Positions 42,204 through 52,071 of a DNA stretch of 57,260 bases are shown piece after piece. The DNA is taken from positions 1-57,260 of the forward strand of contig CAJQPR010000053.1 of the NCBI GenBank assembly GCA_905480255.1, in the 5' to 3' direction. Position 1 is the stretch's first letter. Each line of letters starts with the position of its first letter. This DNA comes from an uncultured Woeseiaceae bacterium (GTDB taxonomy: Bacteria > Pseudomonadota > Gammaproteobacteria > Steroidobacterales > Woeseiaceae). A program made the position numbers and the translations under genes. The notes beneath the pieces are model-generated. The model was not told the origin of the DNA. It ran no database searches and was given only the letters and a program-made list of their open reading frames with translations.

Positions 42204-44045
42204 TTATCGGGATGGCCCGCGGTACATGTCTTCAATCAGGTCATTATACTTGTTGCTGACATAGCTGCGCTTTAGCTTCATTGTCGGCGTTAGCTCCTCA
42301 TCCTCCGCGGTTAACAAAATGTCAATCAGGCGGAATTTCTTGATTTGCTCAACGCTGGAAAACTTCTTGTTAACCTTATTCAGTTCACTACCGATAAGCT
42401 CAACAACTTCAGGTCGCGCGCACAACGACCGATAGTCCGTGAATGGAATCGAATGCATCTGCGCATGATGCTCGACATTCTCCTTGTCGATCATGACCAG
42501 GCAGGTCAGGTATTTCTTTTGGTCGCCGATGACAACCGCATCCGAAACATATGGAGAAAATTTGAGTTCGTTTTCGAATAGTGATGGCGTCACGTTTTTA
42601 CCGCCAGCGGTAATAATAATGTCTTTCATTCGATCAGTGATCTTGAGTTGGCCGTTTTCGTCAATTTCGCCAACGTCGCCCGTATGCACCCAGCCATCGA
42701 TGATCGTCTCCCGAGTCTTCTCGGGTTGATTGAGATACCCGTCAAACTGGTAGGGATGGCGAATGAGGATCTCACCCTCCTCGCTGATCTTCAGGTCAAC
42801 GCCCGGAATGGGCTCTCCGACCGTGCCTTGCCGCAGAGGCTTTGGCCGCGTGGTCGTAACGACGCCAACCTCCGTCTGACCGTAGACCTCCGTGATCGAC
42901 AGACCGAGAATCAGGTACCACTCGAGCAGCGACGTCGAAATTGGAGCAGCACCGGTCGCCAGGTAGTGGGCCCTGTCGAGTCCCAGGAGTTGCTTGATAT
43001 TGCGAAACACCAGGGCGTTCGCGAGCCGGTACTTCAGTTCATCAACCACCCCGGGGGTCTTACCGTCAAGCAACTTCCGCGCCCGTGCCGAGGCCGCCCG
43101 AAGACCCAGGTTATAGCAGGTCCTGCCAAACCAGGTCGCCTCCGACATCGATGTCGATACTCTTGAATAAAACTTTTCCCAGACGCGCGGCACTGCGAAC
43201 ACCAACGTGGGTGACAGTTCCTGGAAGTCCCTGGCGACAGTCTCCGGACTCTCCGCAAAGTTGATGACGCAGCCACTCTTAAGTGGCAGGCAAATCGAAA
43301 ATACTCTTTCCGCCACGTGACAAAGCGGCAGGTAGGTCAGAATCTGGTCAGATTCCGTTTGCTCGAAATCCACATTGATCGTCGTCTGGAACACCAGGTA
43401 CTTCTGCGGGATCATCGATCCTTTCGGCATACCGGTCGTGCCTGAGGTGTAGATTAGCAGCGCCAGGTCTTCGGGCCGGCCATTTTGCACGATACTTTCG
43501 ACCTGCCCTTCATTGTCTCGCCCATACTCCTGCCCCAACGTGTACAGCCGCTCAATCGGCATCACCTTGTCGTGCTTAAGTCCACGAAGTCCCCGCCAGT
43601 CGAAGACGATGACTTTTTCGATATTCGGCAGCTCTTCTTCCACATCAAGATACTTATCGAGTTGCTCCTCATCCTCGACAAACAGGAAACGGCAATTCGA
43701 ATCCATCAAGGTGTAAGCGACCTGGTTGGGCTGATAGGTTGGATAGACGCCGTTCACGATGCCGCCGCAGAGCATGATGCCGATATCCGCGAATACCCAT
43801 TCCTTGCAGTCTTCACTCTGAATGGATACGACATCGCCTGGCTTCAGGCCGAGCGATAAGAGACCATGCGCAATCTCGAAAGCACGCGCCCGATAGTCGG
43901 CCCAGGTATACGATTGCCAGATACCGAAATCTTTTTCCCGCATCGCGGTCTTGTCACCACGCTCTGCGGTCTTTTTCAGAAAGAGTTTCGGAATCGTGTC
44001 GCAATCGTCGACGAGAAATGATGAATGACCGGTGTTTTCCGTCAT
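42204..44045 (-). CDS. AMP-binding long-chain acyl-CoA synthetase
   Basis: A 613-residue enzyme of the ANL superfamily that joins a carboxylic acid to CoA at the cost of ATP, through an acyl-AMP. The AMP-binding motif LLIYTSGTTGMPKGSM (about 199-214), EVYGQTEVGVVTT and WVHTGDVGEIDENGQLKITDRMKDIIITAGGKNVTPS are intact. The overall form resembles FadD15-type long-chain synthetases. It is embedded in an ABC transporter operon: it overlaps livF by four bases, and the binding protein starts ten bases after its stop. The arrangement suggests that the imported molecule is trapped as a CoA thioester. Confidence 0.9.
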   Translation of the reverse strand: MTENTGHSSFLVDDCDTIPKLFLKKTAERGDKTAMREKDFGIWQSYTWADYRARAFEIAHGLLSLGLKPGDVVSIQSEDCKEWVFADIGIMLCGGIVNGVYPTYQPNQVAYTLMDSNCRFLFVEDEEQLDKYLDVEEELPNIEKVIVFDWRGLRGLKHDKVMPIERLYTLGQEYGRDNEGQVESIVQNGRPEDLALLIYTSGTTGMPKGSMIPQKYLVFQTTINVDFEQTESDQILTYLPLCHVAERVFSICLPLKSGCVINFAESPETVARDFQELSPTLVFAVPRVWEKFYSRVSTSMSEATWFGRTCYNLGLRAASARARKLLDGKTPGVVDELKYRLANALVFRNIKQLLGLDRAHYLATGAAPISTSLLEWYLILGLSITEVYGQTEVGVVTTTRPKPLRQGTVGEPIPGVDLKISEEGEILIRHPYQFDGYLNQPEKTRETIIDGWVHTGDVGEIDENGQLKITDRMKDIIITAGGKNVTPSLFENELKFSPYVSDAVVIGDQKKYLTCLVMIDKENVEHHAQMHSIPFTDYRSLCARPEVVELIGSELNKVNKKFSSVEQIKKFRLIDILLTAEDEELTPTMKLKRSYVSNKYNDLIEDMYRGPSR

Positions 44046-44815
44046 CGCCAGGTCTTCTTCTTTTTCCAGCGTCGCAGTCCTCGCGCACCTTCGTCTTTCT
44101 TACCAAGGTAGAACTCCTTGATGTCCTCGCTCTCGAGCAGCTTATCGCTGTCGTCGTCCATGACCATGCCACCGACTTCCATGACATAGCCGCGAGACGA
44201 AACCTGCAAGGCAATGTGCGCGTTCTGCTCGACGAGCAGAATGGAAATATTTTGTTCGCGATTCAGGCGAGAAATGGTCTCAAAAATTTCGCTGACCAGC
44301 ATCGGAGACAATCCCAGCGATGGTTCATCGAGCAATAGCAGCTTCGGCCGGGACATGAATCCCCTGCCGATCGCCAGCATTTGTTGCTGGCCGCCGGAGA
44401 GGAACGCGGCAAGACTGCTGCCAAGTTCTTTCAGCGCCGGAAAGTAGCCGTAGACGGTCTCGAGGTCCTTCTGAATATCCTCGCGATCCGTCCGGCAGTA
44501 GGCGCCCATCATCAGGTTCTCGGTGACTGTCAGCAGCGGAAATACCTCACGGCCTTCCGGCACGTGCGCGATGCCCTGCCTTGCGACCCAGTCCGGTTCC
44601 CGACACTGGATTTCGTTTCCTTCGAAGATCACCTGACCCTTGCGGCAATCGAGCGCACCGCTGGCCGTCTTCAGAAGCGTTGTCTTGCCGGCACCATTCG
44701 CGCCAAGCACCGCAACGATTTCTCCCTCCTCGACAGTCAGGCTGACGCCTCTTATCGCCATGACCGGACCGTAGTAGGTTTCGATATTGCGTATATCGAG
44801 AAGCGGGCCGCTCAC
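44042..44815 (-). CDS. livF: Branched-chain ABC transporter ATP-binding protein LivF
   Basis: A 257-residue cytoplasmic ATPase of the branched-chain uptake family. Walker A GANGAGKTT (about 34-42), the ABC signature FLSGGQQQM and Walker B LLLLDEPSLGL are present. The length and the closing EVGGMVMDDDSDKLLESEDIKEFYLG fit LivF. A 20-residue basic tail (KKDEGARGLRRWKKKKTWR) extends past the usual end. Overlaps livG and the acyl-CoA synthetase by four bases each. Confidence 0.9.
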   Translation of the reverse strand: MSGPLLDIRNIETYYGPVMAIRGVSLTVEEGEIVAVLGANGAGKTTLLKTASGALDCRKGQVIFEGNEIQCREPDWVARQGIAHVPEGREVFPLLTVTENLMMGAYCRTDREDIQKDLETVYGYFPALKELGSSLAAFLSGGQQQMLAIGRGFMSRPKLLLLDEPSLGLSPMLVSEIFETISRLNREQNISILLVEQNAHIALQVSSRGYVMEVGGMVMDDDSDKLLESEDIKEFYLGKKDEGARGLRRWKKKKTWR

Positions 44816-45576
44816 GCCGCCGTACCAAGGTAGGCCTGCTGGACCGCCGGATCATTACGCACCTCATCCGGAGTACCTATCGCCAGGAGTTTGCCGTCGT
44901 TAATCGCCATAACCCGATCGGCAACCCTGCCGACCAGGCCCATATCGTGTTCAACCATGACGATGGTCACGCCAAGGTCGTGCTTAATGTCATCAAGCCA
45001 GAAAGACACGTCATCGGTCTCTTCCTGGTTGAGGCCGGATGCCGGCTCGTCCAGCAATAACAGGCTGGGCTCCGAACACAATGCCCGGGCCAGTTCAACA
45101 TTCTTGCGAGCGCCGTATGGCAGATCTGCAATTTTCTGATCCCGATAGTGCGCAATCTCCATCAGGTCGATGATGTCCTCCACCTTGCGTCGATGCTCGC
45201 GCTCCCGCGCACGGGCCCCGGCAATAAACAGAAAATCACGGAACAGATTTCTCGACATGCGCCGATGACGGCCGACCAGCAGGTTCTGCAAGACCGTCGC
45301 CTGTTCGAAGAGATCAATGTTCTGGAATGTTCTCGCAATGCCGAGGTCGATGACCTTGTGTGCCGGAACATCGAGCAGGTCACGCTCGCCGTAGTGCATG
45401 CTGCCATTGGTCGGCTCATAGATCCGACTGATCAGGTTGAATATTGTGCTCTTGCCGGCGCCGTTCGGCCCGATGATGGCGAACGTCTCGCCCGGCTCCA
45501 CGGCAAACGACACCTCGTCTACTGCGTGAACACCACCGAACTCTATCGACAGGTTTTCGACGACCAGCGAACTCAA
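44812..45576 (-). CDS. livG: Branched-chain ABC transporter ATP-binding protein LivG
   Basis: A 254-residue ATPase, partner of LivF. Walker [10 protein letters not shown] lies at about 36-44. The signature and Walker B region reads [33 protein letters not shown], where the usual LSGGQ is replaced by LPYGA as in most LivG proteins. [10 protein letters not shown] and the end [16 protein letters not shown] are further hallmarks. It starts four bases inside the end of livM and is overlapped by livF. Confidence 0.92.
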   Translation of the reverse strand: MSSLVVENLSIEFGGVHAVDEVSFAVEPGETFAIIGPNGAGKSTIFNLISRIYEPTNGSMHYGERDLLDVPAHKVIDLGIARTFQNIDLFEQATVLQNLLVGRHRRMSRNLFRDFLFIAGARAREREHRRKVEDIIDLMEIAHYRDQKIADLPYGARKNVELARALCSEPSLLLLDEPASGLNQEETDDVSFWLDDIKHDLGVTIVMVEHDMGLVGRVADRVMAINDGKLLAIGTPDEVRNDPAVQQAYLGTAA

Positions 45577-46649
45577 CGCATGCGCTCCGTTTTGAGATAG
45601 CTCTTCTGCCTGACGAAAGACGACTTGCGGTAATAAGGAAATGTCTCGAAAAAGTGCAGCAGCTTTTTCCAGCGGCCGTTGATGCCCTCCGGCTCGAAGA
45701 TCACAAAAATGACAATGATCAATCCAAACAGCATCGGCTCGAGACCGGCTTGCTCACCTACAACGCCCGGCAGAAAGTCGCGCAGGATGCTGATGGCGAC
45801 CGGCAGCAAGGATACGAAGATGGCGCCGAAGATGGCGCCGGCGATACTGCCGAGTCCGCCTACGACGATCATCAGCAACAACTTGAGAGACTCAAGAACG
45901 CCGAAAGTCTCAGGTGACAGGTACGCCAGGTAGTGCGCCAGCAGGACACCGGCGAGGCCAGTTATCGCCGCGCTAATGCCAAAAGACTGAATCTTGATCC
46001 ACTCTACGTTGATGCCAAGGCTTCGCGCCGACAGCTCGGAGTCCCGGACGGCAAGGAACGAGCGGCCCGTCGGACTCCGCAGCAGGTTGGCGGCACCCCA
46101 TATAACGAAAAGTGCAAAACCGAGGTACAGGTAATACTGGTGCCAGACTTCTGCGAAATAGAAACCGAACATTTCCAGTTCCGGAACTGCGTATCCGGCA
46201 TAACCACCGGTCATATCAGTCCATTCACCGATAATTGTCTCGATGATAATCAGGAATGCCAGCGTGGCGACGGCCAGGTAGAAGCCGTGCATCTTCGATG
46301 CAGATCGACCGAGCAACATGCCAATGATTCCGGTCAACGCGACCGTCAGTACGACAGAAACCGGAAACGGTAGCCCGGCGGTCATCAAGATGGAATGACT
46401 GTAAGCGCCGATGCCAAGGAAAGCGGCGTGACCGAAAGACACCTGCCCGGTAAAGCCGGTCAGAATCATCAAGCCAATGCCGGCAATCACATAGACCAGC
46501 AGCAGGCCCAGCTCCCCGAGGTAATAGACGTCCACAAACAACGGCGCGGCCAGCATCATCAGGATGACGATCGAGACCCGGATGTATTCGCCCGTCTTGG
46601 TCAGGAGATTAATGTCCTGATCGTAGCTGGTTTTGAAGACGGTCTGCAT
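45573..46649 (-). CDS. livM: Branched-chain ABC transporter permease LivM
   Basis: A 358-residue inner-membrane permease with about nine helices. GLGLMILTGFTGQVSFGHAAFLGIGAYSHSIL and LAYLSPETFGVLESLKLLLMIVVGGLGSIAGAIFGAIFV are characteristic of LivM. The N-terminal 20 residues and the C-terminal basic tail ([18 protein letters not shown]) are cytoplasmic. Starts one base before the livH stop and overlaps livG by four bases. Confidence 0.92.
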   Translation of the reverse strand: MQTVFKTSYDQDINLLTKTGEYIRVSIVILMMLAAPLFVDVYYLGELGLLLVYVIAGIGLMILTGFTGQVSFGHAAFLGIGAYSHSILMTAGLPFPVSVVLTVALTGIIGMLLGRSASKMHGFYLAVATLAFLIIIETIIGEWTDMTGGYAGYAVPELEMFGFYFAEVWHQYYLYLGFALFVIWGAANLLRSPTGRSFLAVRDSELSARSLGINVEWIKIQSFGISAAITGLAGVLLAHYLAYLSPETFGVLESLKLLLMIVVGGLGSIAGAIFGAIFVSLLPVAISILRDFLPGVVGEQAGLEPMLFGLIIVIFVIFEPEGINGRWKKLLHFFETFPYYRKSSFVRQKSYLKTERMR

Positions 46650-46650
46650 G

Positions 46651-47526
46651 TCAGACCTTTTTCCTGTAAGTCTGCACGATCAGCCCCTCCGGCCTGATGA
46701 AAAGTACGACCAGCATGACAATGTAGGCTGAGACACCTTTAATGGCCGGGAAGAAGTAGTCGGCAAATGGCTCGATCACACCGATCAGCATGCAACCGAG
46801 CAAGGTGCCCGGAATCGAACCGAAACCGCCGACGATGGCGCCTGCAAGCGCCTTGATGCCGATGAATCCGACATTAGTCTCAAGCTGAGTAACCGGCGCC
46901 ATGACTGCGCCGGCGACCGTCGCTATGATCGCGGCAATGGCCCAGACAAGGGATACGAGTCGCCGTACGGGAATACCCATGTAGTAGGCAGCAAGCTGAT
47001 TTTGCGACGACGCCTGCATGGCGATGCCCGTGCGACTCCTGCCAAAGAACATATACAGCGCGGTACAAAGAACAGCAGTTGTTGCAATTATTGCGAGCCG
47101 GTCCGTTCCTAAGGTGACCCCTGCCAGGGTGGTTTCACCATCGAAAGGGGTATCCAGTGAAAGGGGACTCCAGCCCCAGATCATGCCAGCGGCTGACCGC
47201 AGGATGAAGCCGAAAGCCACGGTGAGAATAAATATGCTGGCCTGAGACTGACCAATGATTCGCCGCATGATCAGGGAATCGACGAGATAGCCTGCAGTAC
47301 CCATCGCCAGGCAGGCAACGATAAGGCCCGGCCAGAAACCGAGACCGAAGCCCTCCGAAAAGGTGAGCACAGCGAAACCGCCGAACATCATGAATTCGCC
47401 GTGAGCGAAATTCACGACCTCAGTCGCTTTGTAAATCAGCACAAAACCCAGCGCGATGAGCCCGTAAGCACATCCCTGTGATACACCGATAAACCCCAGC
47501 CGGACGACATCCTCGATCGGTAGCAT
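46651..47526 (-). CDS. livH: Branched-chain ABC transporter permease LivH
   Basis: A 291-residue inner-membrane permease, first gene of the uptake operon. YGLIALGFVLIYKATEVVNFAHGEFMMFGGF near the N-terminus and KALAGAIVGGFGSIPGTLLGCMLIGV near the C-terminus are the family signatures. It has a strong ribosome binding site (GGGGAG). A 15-bp-stem dyad lies 38-82 bases upstream. Pairs with LivM to form the membrane channel. Confidence 0.93.
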   Translation of the reverse strand: MLPIEDVVRLGFIGVSQGCAYGLIALGFVLIYKATEVVNFAHGEFMMFGGFAVLTFSEGFGLGFWPGLIVACLAMGTAGYLVDSLIMRRIIGQSQASIFILTVAFGFILRSAAGMIWGWSPLSLDTPFDGETTLAGVTLGTDRLAIIATTAVLCTALYMFFGRSRTGIAMQASSQNQLAAYYMGIPVRRLVSLVWAIAAIIATVAGAVMAPVTQLETNVGFIGIKALAGAIVGGFGSIPGTLLGCMLIGVIEPFADYFFPAIKGVSAYIVMLVVLFIRPEGLIVQTYRKKV

Positions 47527-47563
47527 GCTCTCCCCGCAACCGTCATTGTTGTTTTTCTTGCCG

Positions 47564-47608
47564 CCCTTACTTTACTCCAAAATCCGCCGCAATTTGGAGT
47601 TGTAAGGG
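47564..47608. promoter_or_regulatory. Large interrupted dyad upstream of livH
   Basis: Outer arms CCCTTAC / GTAAGGG and inner arms ACTCCAAA / TTTGGAGT are both perfect, separated by a 3/1-base internal loop and an 11-base centre. It lies between the GlcD-type oxidase stop and livH, with no T-run after it. It could be an operator for a dimeric regulator of the liv operon, or the 3' hairpin of the oxidase transcript. Confidence 0.55.
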
Positions 47609-47615
47609 ATAAATC

Positions 47616-48998
47616 TCATTCCATCGAGATGACCTTCCCGGGATTCAGAATGTTCCGTGGATCCATGGATCGCTTGAGCGTCCTCATCAGCTCTATTTCG
47701 GCCTCGGACCGGCTGATCGGCAACCACTCTTTTTTCTCGAGGCCAATTCCGTGCTCCGCCGAAATCGCGCCGCCATAAGGCTTTAGCGTTTCATAGATAT
47801 GCCGCTCAATCGTATGTGCATGCGTCGTCTTTGCGCCATCACACTGCACACTAATGTGGAGATTATTGTCACCCAGATGACCGAAGGTAACGACGTCAAT
47901 ACCCTCAATATCCTTTTTCAGCGCAACGTTAATGGCTTCCGTATATTCGAAAATATCCGCAACCGGCAAGCTGATATCGAAATCAAACGCATCGCCCACG
48001 ATCCAGTCAACATCATGGCGGATGGCCCATATCGCTTCACGTTCTGCGTCCGACTTGGCTATGACCCCGTCAGCGACAAGTTCGCTTTCGAACATCTGGG
48101 TAAGCGTTGACTCAAAAACCTCATCATCTGTAGCTGCATCAACGCCCGTTGCCTCCATGATGATGTAGAACTTGTAAGCAGTGTCGATTGGGGACGGCAG
48201 TCTTCCGTTTGGTTGAACCACCACATGGAAGAAGTTGTCCCACATCACCTCAAATCCGGACAATGAATTGCCAAGCGATGCTCGCGCCTTGTTCAACAGC
48301 CCGATAACCTGGTCATAGTCATCACAGGCGACCAGTGCCACATTGTGGCTTTGCGGTTTAATGCGAAGTCTGAATACCAGACGGGTGATCAGACCCAGTA
48401 CGCCTTCAGAACCAATGAATAACTGTTTCAGATCAAATCCTGAATTGTTCTTCAGGAATCTGTTCATTGAAGAGATCACTGTGCCATCGGCGAGTACCGC
48501 CTCTATCCCGAGGACGGATTCGCGAATCATTCCATAACGGATGACCCGCGTGCCGCCCGCATTGGTAGACACATTGCCGCCGAGCATGCAGTTCGCGCGC
48601 GCACCGATGTCTACCGGGAAGTACAACCCTTCTGCTTCAGCGCGCTCCTGCGCATCCTGCATGGTAACGCCCGACTGCACTGTCATTGTTTGCGAAGTTC
48701 GGTCGATGTTCTCGATCTCATTCATTCTTTCAAACGACAGCGCGATGTCGTCCGGCGTGGTCACCGCACCCAATACGAGATTCGTCATACCGCCATAAGG
48801 AACGACGGTTTGCCGCTGTTCATGGCAGGCCTTCATGACCGCTGAGACCTCGGCGGTGCACGAAGGACGGACAATTGCCTTGGCAATACATGGCTGGTTG
48901 GTGCGCCAGATCGCGCTGCGGTCGACTTTTTGGTCCCCTGTAAGGACATTCGAGACCCCGACGATCGTCCGCAATTTTTCGATAATGTCTTCATTCAT
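47616..48998 (-). CDS. FAD-binding oxidase, GlcD / D-lactate dehydrogenase type
   Basis: About 460 residues from the ATG at 48998; the frame continues upstream to 49109 but the added residues overlap the promoter region. It has the FAD-binding PCMH domain (VPYGGMTNLVLGAV; the glycine-rich GARANCMLGGNVSTNAGGTRVIRYGMIRESVLG) and the FAD-oxidase C-terminal domain with HLGDNNLHISV and SAEHGIGLEKKEWL. These oxidise D-2-hydroxyacids (D-lactate, glycolate, 2-hydroxyglutarate). The substrate cannot be told. It lies upstream of the livHMGF operon and is divergent from an aldehyde dehydrogenase, suggesting one catabolic locus. Confidence 0.88.
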   Translation of the reverse strand: MNEDIIEKLRTIVGVSNVLTGDQKVDRSAIWRTNQPCIAKAIVRPSCTAEVSAVMKACHEQRQTVVPYGGMTNLVLGAVTTPDDIALSFERMNEIENIDRTSQTMTVQSGVTMQDAQERAEAEGLYFPVDIGARANCMLGGNVSTNAGGTRVIRYGMIRESVLGIEAVLADGTVISSMNRFLKNNSGFDLKQLFIGSEGVLGLITRLVFRLRIKPQSHNVALVACDDYDQVIGLLNKARASLGNSLSGFEVMWDNFFHVVVQPNGRLPSPIDTAYKFYIIMEATGVDAATDDEVFESTLTQMFESELVADGVIAKSDAEREAIWAIRHDVDWIVGDAFDFDISLPVADIFEYTEAINVALKKDIEGIDVVTFGHLGDNNLHISVQCDGAKTTHAHTIERHIYETLKPYGGAISAEHGIGLEKKEWLPISRSEAEIELMRTLKRSMDPRNILNPGKVISME

Positions 48999-49149
48999 AA
49001 GCGTTTTTACCCTGATGACTGGCCAGGCCATGCTAGTTGCGAGGGCATTACCGTACCATGCAAAACACGTATTTTTTTTGTCCGCGCGGCCATCTGTTTG
49101 CGATATCATGCGCGGTCGCTCAGGACCACGAATACAGGAATATCACCCG
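48999..49149. promoter_or_regulatory. Divergent promoter region between GlcD-type oxidase and aldehyde dehydrogenase
   Basis: This 151-base gap must contain both promoters. A TATCAT at 49104-49109 is a possible plus-strand -10 element, but no -35 at standard spacing was found. An AGGA box precedes the dehydrogenase ATG. Long frames that cross this gap were rejected as start overextensions. Confidence 0.4.
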
Positions 49150-50583
49150 ATGCGAGAAATGCTGAAATTCTATATTGATGGCGAGTGGGTCGATCCCGCT
49201 GTGCCTAATTCCCTGGATGTTATCAACCCAGCGACTGAAGAAGTTTGCGGTCGGATCAGCATGGGCTCCGCCGCGGACGTCGACAAAGCCGTCGCAGCGG
49301 CGAAACGTGCGTTCCCCTCTTTTTCCCGGACCAGCCGCGAAGAACGTATTGCGCTGCTCGAAAGAATTCTTGAAGAATTTGCGAAGCGGCATGATGACGT
49401 TGCCACCGCGATCATGGAAGAAATGGGCGCGCCGTGGAAACTCGCGAAGTTCGCACAGGCGGCAAGTGGGCCACAACACATCCAGGCGGCTGCAGACGCG
49501 CTGAAGTCGTTTGACTTCGAGGAACAGCACGGTTCCACGCAAATCATCAAGGAGCCCATTGGTGTCTGCGCCCTGATAACGCCATGGAACTGGCCGATCA
49601 ATCAGATCGCCGTGAAGGTTGCACCTGCATTGGCGGCGGGCTGCACCATGGTCCTTAAGCCCAGCGAAATCGCGCCGTTCGATGCTATGATTTTTGCAGA
49701 GATTCTTGACGCTGCCGGCGTTCCGGCCGGAGTTTTCAATCTCGTTAATGGCGACGGGCCGAACGTTGGCGTCGCGATGAGCGGACACCCCGACGTCGCC
49801 ATGGTTTCATTCACGGGTTCAACGCGCGCGGGCATATCTGTCGCGCAGACGGCGGCGCCAACGGTCAAGCGTGTAGCACAGGAGCTTGGTGGAAAATCGG
49901 CAAACATCATTCTCGACGATGCAGATTTCGAAAAAGAAGTCGCACGCGGTGCGAGCAATTGTTTCGACAACACCGGTCAATCCTGCAACGCACCTACGCG
50001 TATGCTGGTGCCTCGAGATCGTCTCGCGGAGGCTGCGGTCATCGCGGGAAAACGAGCGGACTCGACAACACCGGGCGACCCCCAGGGCGAAAATACCCGG
50101 ATGGGCCCGGTTGTCTCCGAATTGCAATGGAATAAAATTCAGGACCTGATTCAAAAAGGAATCGATGAAGGTGCAACCGTGGTAAGCGGGGGAACTGGCA
50201 GGCCCGAAGGTCTCGAAAAAGGCTATTTCGTAAAACCGACTGTTTTTTCCGACGTCAACAACGACATGACAATCGCGCGGGAAGAAATCTTTGGCCCTGT
50301 GTTGTCGATCATTCCTTATGATAATGACGACGAAGCAGTTGCTATCGCCAATGACACGCCATACGGCTTGTCGGGCTATGTATCGTCAACAAATCTCGAT
50401 CGTGCTCGAGCAATCGCGGCACGGCTGGAGACCGGGATGGTACACATTAATAACGCATCACTTGATGCTCAGGCGCCATTTGGTGGCTACAAGCAGTCGG
50501 GCAATGGCCGCGAATGGGGACCGCACGGCATCGAGGAATTTCTTGAGGTCAAATCCGTGTACGGCTACAACGAAGCCCGCTGA
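49150..50583 (+). CDS. Aldehyde dehydrogenase family protein
   Basis: A 477-residue NAD(P)-dependent dehydrogenase that oxidises an aldehyde to its acid. It contains the catalytic cysteine C279 in NTGQSCNAPTRML, the general base E245 in QELGGKSANII, and PWNWPINQIAVKVAPALAAGC. The frame continues back to 48835, but the ATG at 49150 (MREMLKFYIDGEWVDP) fits the family. A second ATG three codons later (49159) is possible. It lies divergent from the GlcD-type oxidase next to the uptake operon, so it may act on an aldehyde derived from the imported compound. Confidence 0.93.
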   Translation: MREMLKFYIDGEWVDPAVPNSLDVINPATEEVCGRISMGSAADVDKAVAAAKRAFPSFSRTSREERIALLERILEEFAKRHDDVATAIMEEMGAPWKLAKFAQAASGPQHIQAAADALKSFDFEEQHGSTQIIKEPIGVCALITPWNWPINQIAVKVAPALAAGCTMVLKPSEIAPFDAMIFAEILDAAGVPAGVFNLVNGDGPNVGVAMSGHPDVAMVSFTGSTRAGISVAQTAAPTVKRVAQELGGKSANIILDDADFEKEVARGASNCFDNTGQSCNAPTRMLVPRDRLAEAAVIAGKRADSTTPGDPQGENTRMGPVVSELQWNKIQDLIQKGIDEGATVVSGGTGRPEGLEKGYFVKPTVFSDVNNDMTIAREEIFGPVLSIIPYDNDDEAVAIANDTPYGLSGYVSSTNLDRARAIAARLETGMVHINNASLDAQAPFGGYKQSGNGREWGPHGIEEFLEVKSVYGYNEAR

Positions 50584-50661
50584 TACTTGCAAGCATATTG
50601 AACCATGCGACCCCCGCCCTGGTCGCTAAGAGCAGGACATACAGAATTGAAGGTTAATCGC

Positions 50662-52038
50662 ATGACGAATAAGTATCGCCGGCAGGCGGCAATAGCAATC
50701 GCTATCCTGGCATCAGTGCTGGCGAGTGGCTGCGCCGAATCGACGCGCCCGCAAGCTAACGGCAAAGGCTGGATTCGTGGCATCAATTCAATAGTGACTT
50801 CACCGGAACTTACATTCCGGATTGAAGAACGCGCTGTAGGCAGTGTTAATTTCAAAGGCGCCGCCGGATTCGCAGAATGGGACGGACTAACCTACAACTT
50901 CAATTTCGATCTGTTGTTGCCCGGAGTGCAAAACGATGAACGCCTCGCTACACAGACCATCGATGTCGCTAACGATATTGAGTACACAATGGTTTTGACA
51001 GGCACGCTGGATACTCCCTCCATCCAGATGTGGGAAGTACCGGTTCGCGAGTGGAGCGGTACCGAGACAGTTTTCGAGGCAGATTTCATTCACCTGTCAC
51101 CGGTGCTGGGCCAGGTTGACATCTATTTTGCGCTTGAAGGTACGACGCCTGTTCTTGGCAACCAGGTCGGTACGCTAAGTAACGGTGATCGACTACCCTA
51201 CCTTGAGTTGCCCGAGGGTGACTACGAGTTGATTCTGACCGCCCCGGGCGATCCGTCAACCGTAGTATTTCAGTCCAGGCCATTTACCCGAACACCTGTC
51301 GAGCGCGTATCCGTGGCCTTGTTCGATCCGGACCCGTCAATTACAGCACAGGTTGGCGTCAACATATTCTTCCCCGGCGGTGCCGCTCAAACGCTGTCGG
51401 ACATCAATTCGCCGCCGATAGTGCGTACGTTGCACGCTGCATTCGGCACGGAGAATTTTGATGGGTATTTTGGCGAAGACTTCGGCAACGTGATCTATCC
51501 AAATGTCGGATTTGGTGAATTGTCGAACTTTGTTGATACAACCGAAATCCTGACACCGCTGACTTTGACTGCCGTTGGAGATGCCAACGACGTCATTTAT
51601 GAAGTCAACCTTCAGTTTATTGGCAACACAAGACGCACCCTGGTTCTGTTTGGCGAGCCGGATGGATTGCTGGAGGGCAATCTGTTCACGAGACCGTTGT
51701 TGCACGACGCACGCCCGCTAGCAACGTTCCCCGTTGTACGAATAACCAATTTCTCAACAAACATCGCCGTCCTTGATATCTATGAGGTCGATCCCGGCAC
51801 TGTGCTCGACGAAACGGTATTCCCTAAATTTGGTGGCTCAGTATTAGCACTTACAACCGGATTTTTTGATACGCCAGAGGGTTTGCGGGAATTCGTTATT
51901 ACCAGGAACGGCGAAAAAGACCCAATCTCTGAACCAGTCGTTCTCGACCTCGCAAACGGCAACGTCGTCGATATGGTCATTCTGGATACAATCAACCCAT
52001 CAATGGTTGAGATGCGGGTCTTCGAAACGATTCCCTAG
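50662..52038 (+). CDS. DUF4397 domain lipoprotein
   Basis: About 458 residues from the ATG at 50662, preceded by AAGG. The lipoprotein signal ends LASVLASGCAES. The mature part consists of consecutive beta-rich DUF4397-like repeats: SPELTFRIEERAVGSVNFKGAAGFAEW, HLSPVLGQVDIYFALEGTTPVLG, LPEGDYELILTAPGDPSTVVFQS, FPVVRITNFSTNIAVLDIYEVDPG. DUF4397 domains are surface-located in other bacteria, of unknown role. The gene starts about 80 bases after the aldehyde dehydrogenase stop. Confidence 0.82.
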   Translation: MTNKYRRQAAIAIAILASVLASGCAESTRPQANGKGWIRGINSIVTSPELTFRIEERAVGSVNFKGAAGFAEWDGLTYNFNFDLLLPGVQNDERLATQTIDVANDIEYTMVLTGTLDTPSIQMWEVPVREWSGTETVFEADFIHLSPVLGQVDIYFALEGTTPVLGNQVGTLSNGDRLPYLELPEGDYELILTAPGDPSTVVFQSRPFTRTPVERVSVALFDPDPSITAQVGVNIFFPGGAAQTLSDINSPPIVRTLHAAFGTENFDGYFGEDFGNVIYPNVGFGELSNFVDTTEILTPLTLTAVGDANDVIYEVNLQFIGNTRRTLVLFGEPDGLLEGNLFTRPLLHDARPLATFPVVRITNFSTNIAVLDIYEVDPGTVLDETVFPKFGGSVLALTTGFFDTPEGLREFVITRNGEKDPISEPVVLDLANGNVVDMVILDTINPSMVEMRVFETIP

Positions 52039-52071
52039 CGGACGCGTTGCGTTCCGGCTCCGGGACCAACC

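Noticed and set aside
48835-49149. Extended N-terminus of the aldehyde dehydrogenase
   Set aside because: It would overlap the GlcD-type gene on the other strand, and the ATG at 49150 gives the normal family start.
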